Shown in pieces: positions 7,132-7,536 of a stretch of DNA of 7,536 nt. Within the stretch, counting starts at the first letter, position 1. The number at the start of each line of letters is the position of its first letter. A program made the position numbers and the translations under genes. The stretch comes from Pseudomonadota bacterium. Its GTDB lineage: Bacteria > Pseudomonadota > Alphaproteobacteria > Rhizobiales > Rhizobiaceae. Location: NCBI GenBank assembly GCA_003242525.1, contig QGUU01000107.1, forward strand, positions 1 to 7,536, written 5' to 3'. The notes below the pieces were generated by a model, which had not been told where the DNA came from, ran no database searches, and saw only the letters and a list, made by a program, of their open reading frames with translations.

Positions 7132-7536
7132 ATGCGCAGACTGCTTCTTCTTTTGGGTTCCATCTTCAGCCTTGCCGTGCCTGCCTGGGCCGAGGGTACG
7201 CTCACCGTATACACCTATGACAGCTTCACTGCCGATTGGGGTCCCGGACCCCAGGTCAAGCAGGCGTTCGAGGCCGAATGCGGTTGTACCGTCGATTTCG
7301 TTTCCGTGGCCGATGGCGCTGCGCTGCTCAACAGGGTGAGACTCGAAGGCGCGTCGACCAAGGCCGACATCGTGCTTGGCCTGGACACCAGCCTGACTGC
7401 CGAGGCCAAGGCGACCGGCCTGTTTGCGCGCCACGGGCTTGCCCCGGAGGTCAAAGTTCCAGGCGGCTGGAGCGACGACACCTTCGTGCCCTATGACTAC
7501 GGCTATTTCGCCGTCATCTACGACACTGAACAGGTG
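7132..7536 (+). CDS. thiB: Thiamine ABC transporter, periplasmic thiamine-binding protein (N-terminal part)
   Basis: The first 135 codons are present and the frame runs off the window end. Residues 1-20 are a clear Sec signal peptide (MRRLLLLL..., Ala-Trp-Ala before the predicted cut at 20/21). The mature protein starts [20 protein letters not shown], close to E. coli ThiB/TbpA ('[17 protein letters not shown]'). It continues with the paired cysteines ECGC (49-52; DCNC in E. coli), 'LLNRVRLEG', 'KADIVLGLD' (77-85), 'GLFARHGL' and '[23 protein letters not shown]' (109-131), all matching the family. ThiB binds thiamine, thiamine monophosphate and TPP in the periplasm and delivers them to the ThiP permease and ThiQ ATPase, whose genes are expected just downstream but lie outside the window. 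Expression should be lowered by TPP through the upstream riboswitch. Comparison with E. coli is from memory. Confidence 0.96.
   Translation, partial: MRRLLLLLGSIFSLAVPAWAEGTLTVYTYDSFTADWGPGPQVKQAFEAECGCTVDFVSVADGAALLNRVRLEGASTKADIVLGLDTSLTAEAKATGLFARHGLAPEVKVPGGWSDDTFVPYDYGYFAVIYDTEQV

Overview
The window is ordinary chromosomal sequence from a GC-rich alphaproteobacterium, most likely of the order Rhizobiales (Mesorhizobium/Phyllobacteriaceae-like). This placement is inferred from protein character, the alphaproteobacterial TTGC-type -35 element and gene content; no taxonomic search was possible. All stretches longer than about 240 bases are accounted for by genes. There are no mobile elements, tRNA or rRNA genes, or CRISPR arrays.

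Layout: (1) 1-285 (+) is the C-terminal end of a fumarylacetoacetate-hydrolase-family enzyme that begins before the window. (2) 295-1194 (-) is a ten-helix DMT/EamA-family transporter, convergent with the first gene. (3) 1195-1404 is a divergent intergenic region holding a perfect hairpin in front of purA. (4) 1405-2703 (+) is purA, adenylosuccinate synthetase. (5) 2757-4352 (+) is a 531-residue single-pass membrane protein of unknown function with a long Ala/Pro/Glu-rich middle; a perfect 8-bp hairpin separates it from purA. (6) 4431-6248 (-) is an Uup-type ABC-F ATPase. (7) 6250-6897 (-) is thiamine pyrophosphokinase, whose stop codon lies one base before the ABC-F start. (8) 6898-7131 is a divergent control region with a good sigma70-type promoter, a complete TPP riboswitch and a possible Shine-Dalgarno-sequestering hairpin. 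(9) 7132 to the window end (+) is the first 135 codons of thiB, the periplasmic thiamine-binding protein of the ThiBPQ importer.

The right end forms a thiamine salvage unit. ThiB, with ThiP and ThiQ expected beyond the window, would import thiamine or its phosphates under TPP feedback, and the divergent kinase would convert thiamine to TPP, the riboswitch ligand. The kinase itself shows no riboswitch and is tightly linked to the ABC-F gene. The purA end is housekeeping purine synthesis followed by an unrecognised membrane protein.

I found no convincing undescribed multi-gene system. The points most worth a second look are the unknown membrane protein after purA, the kinase/ABC-F coupling, and the detailed architecture of the riboswitch leader.
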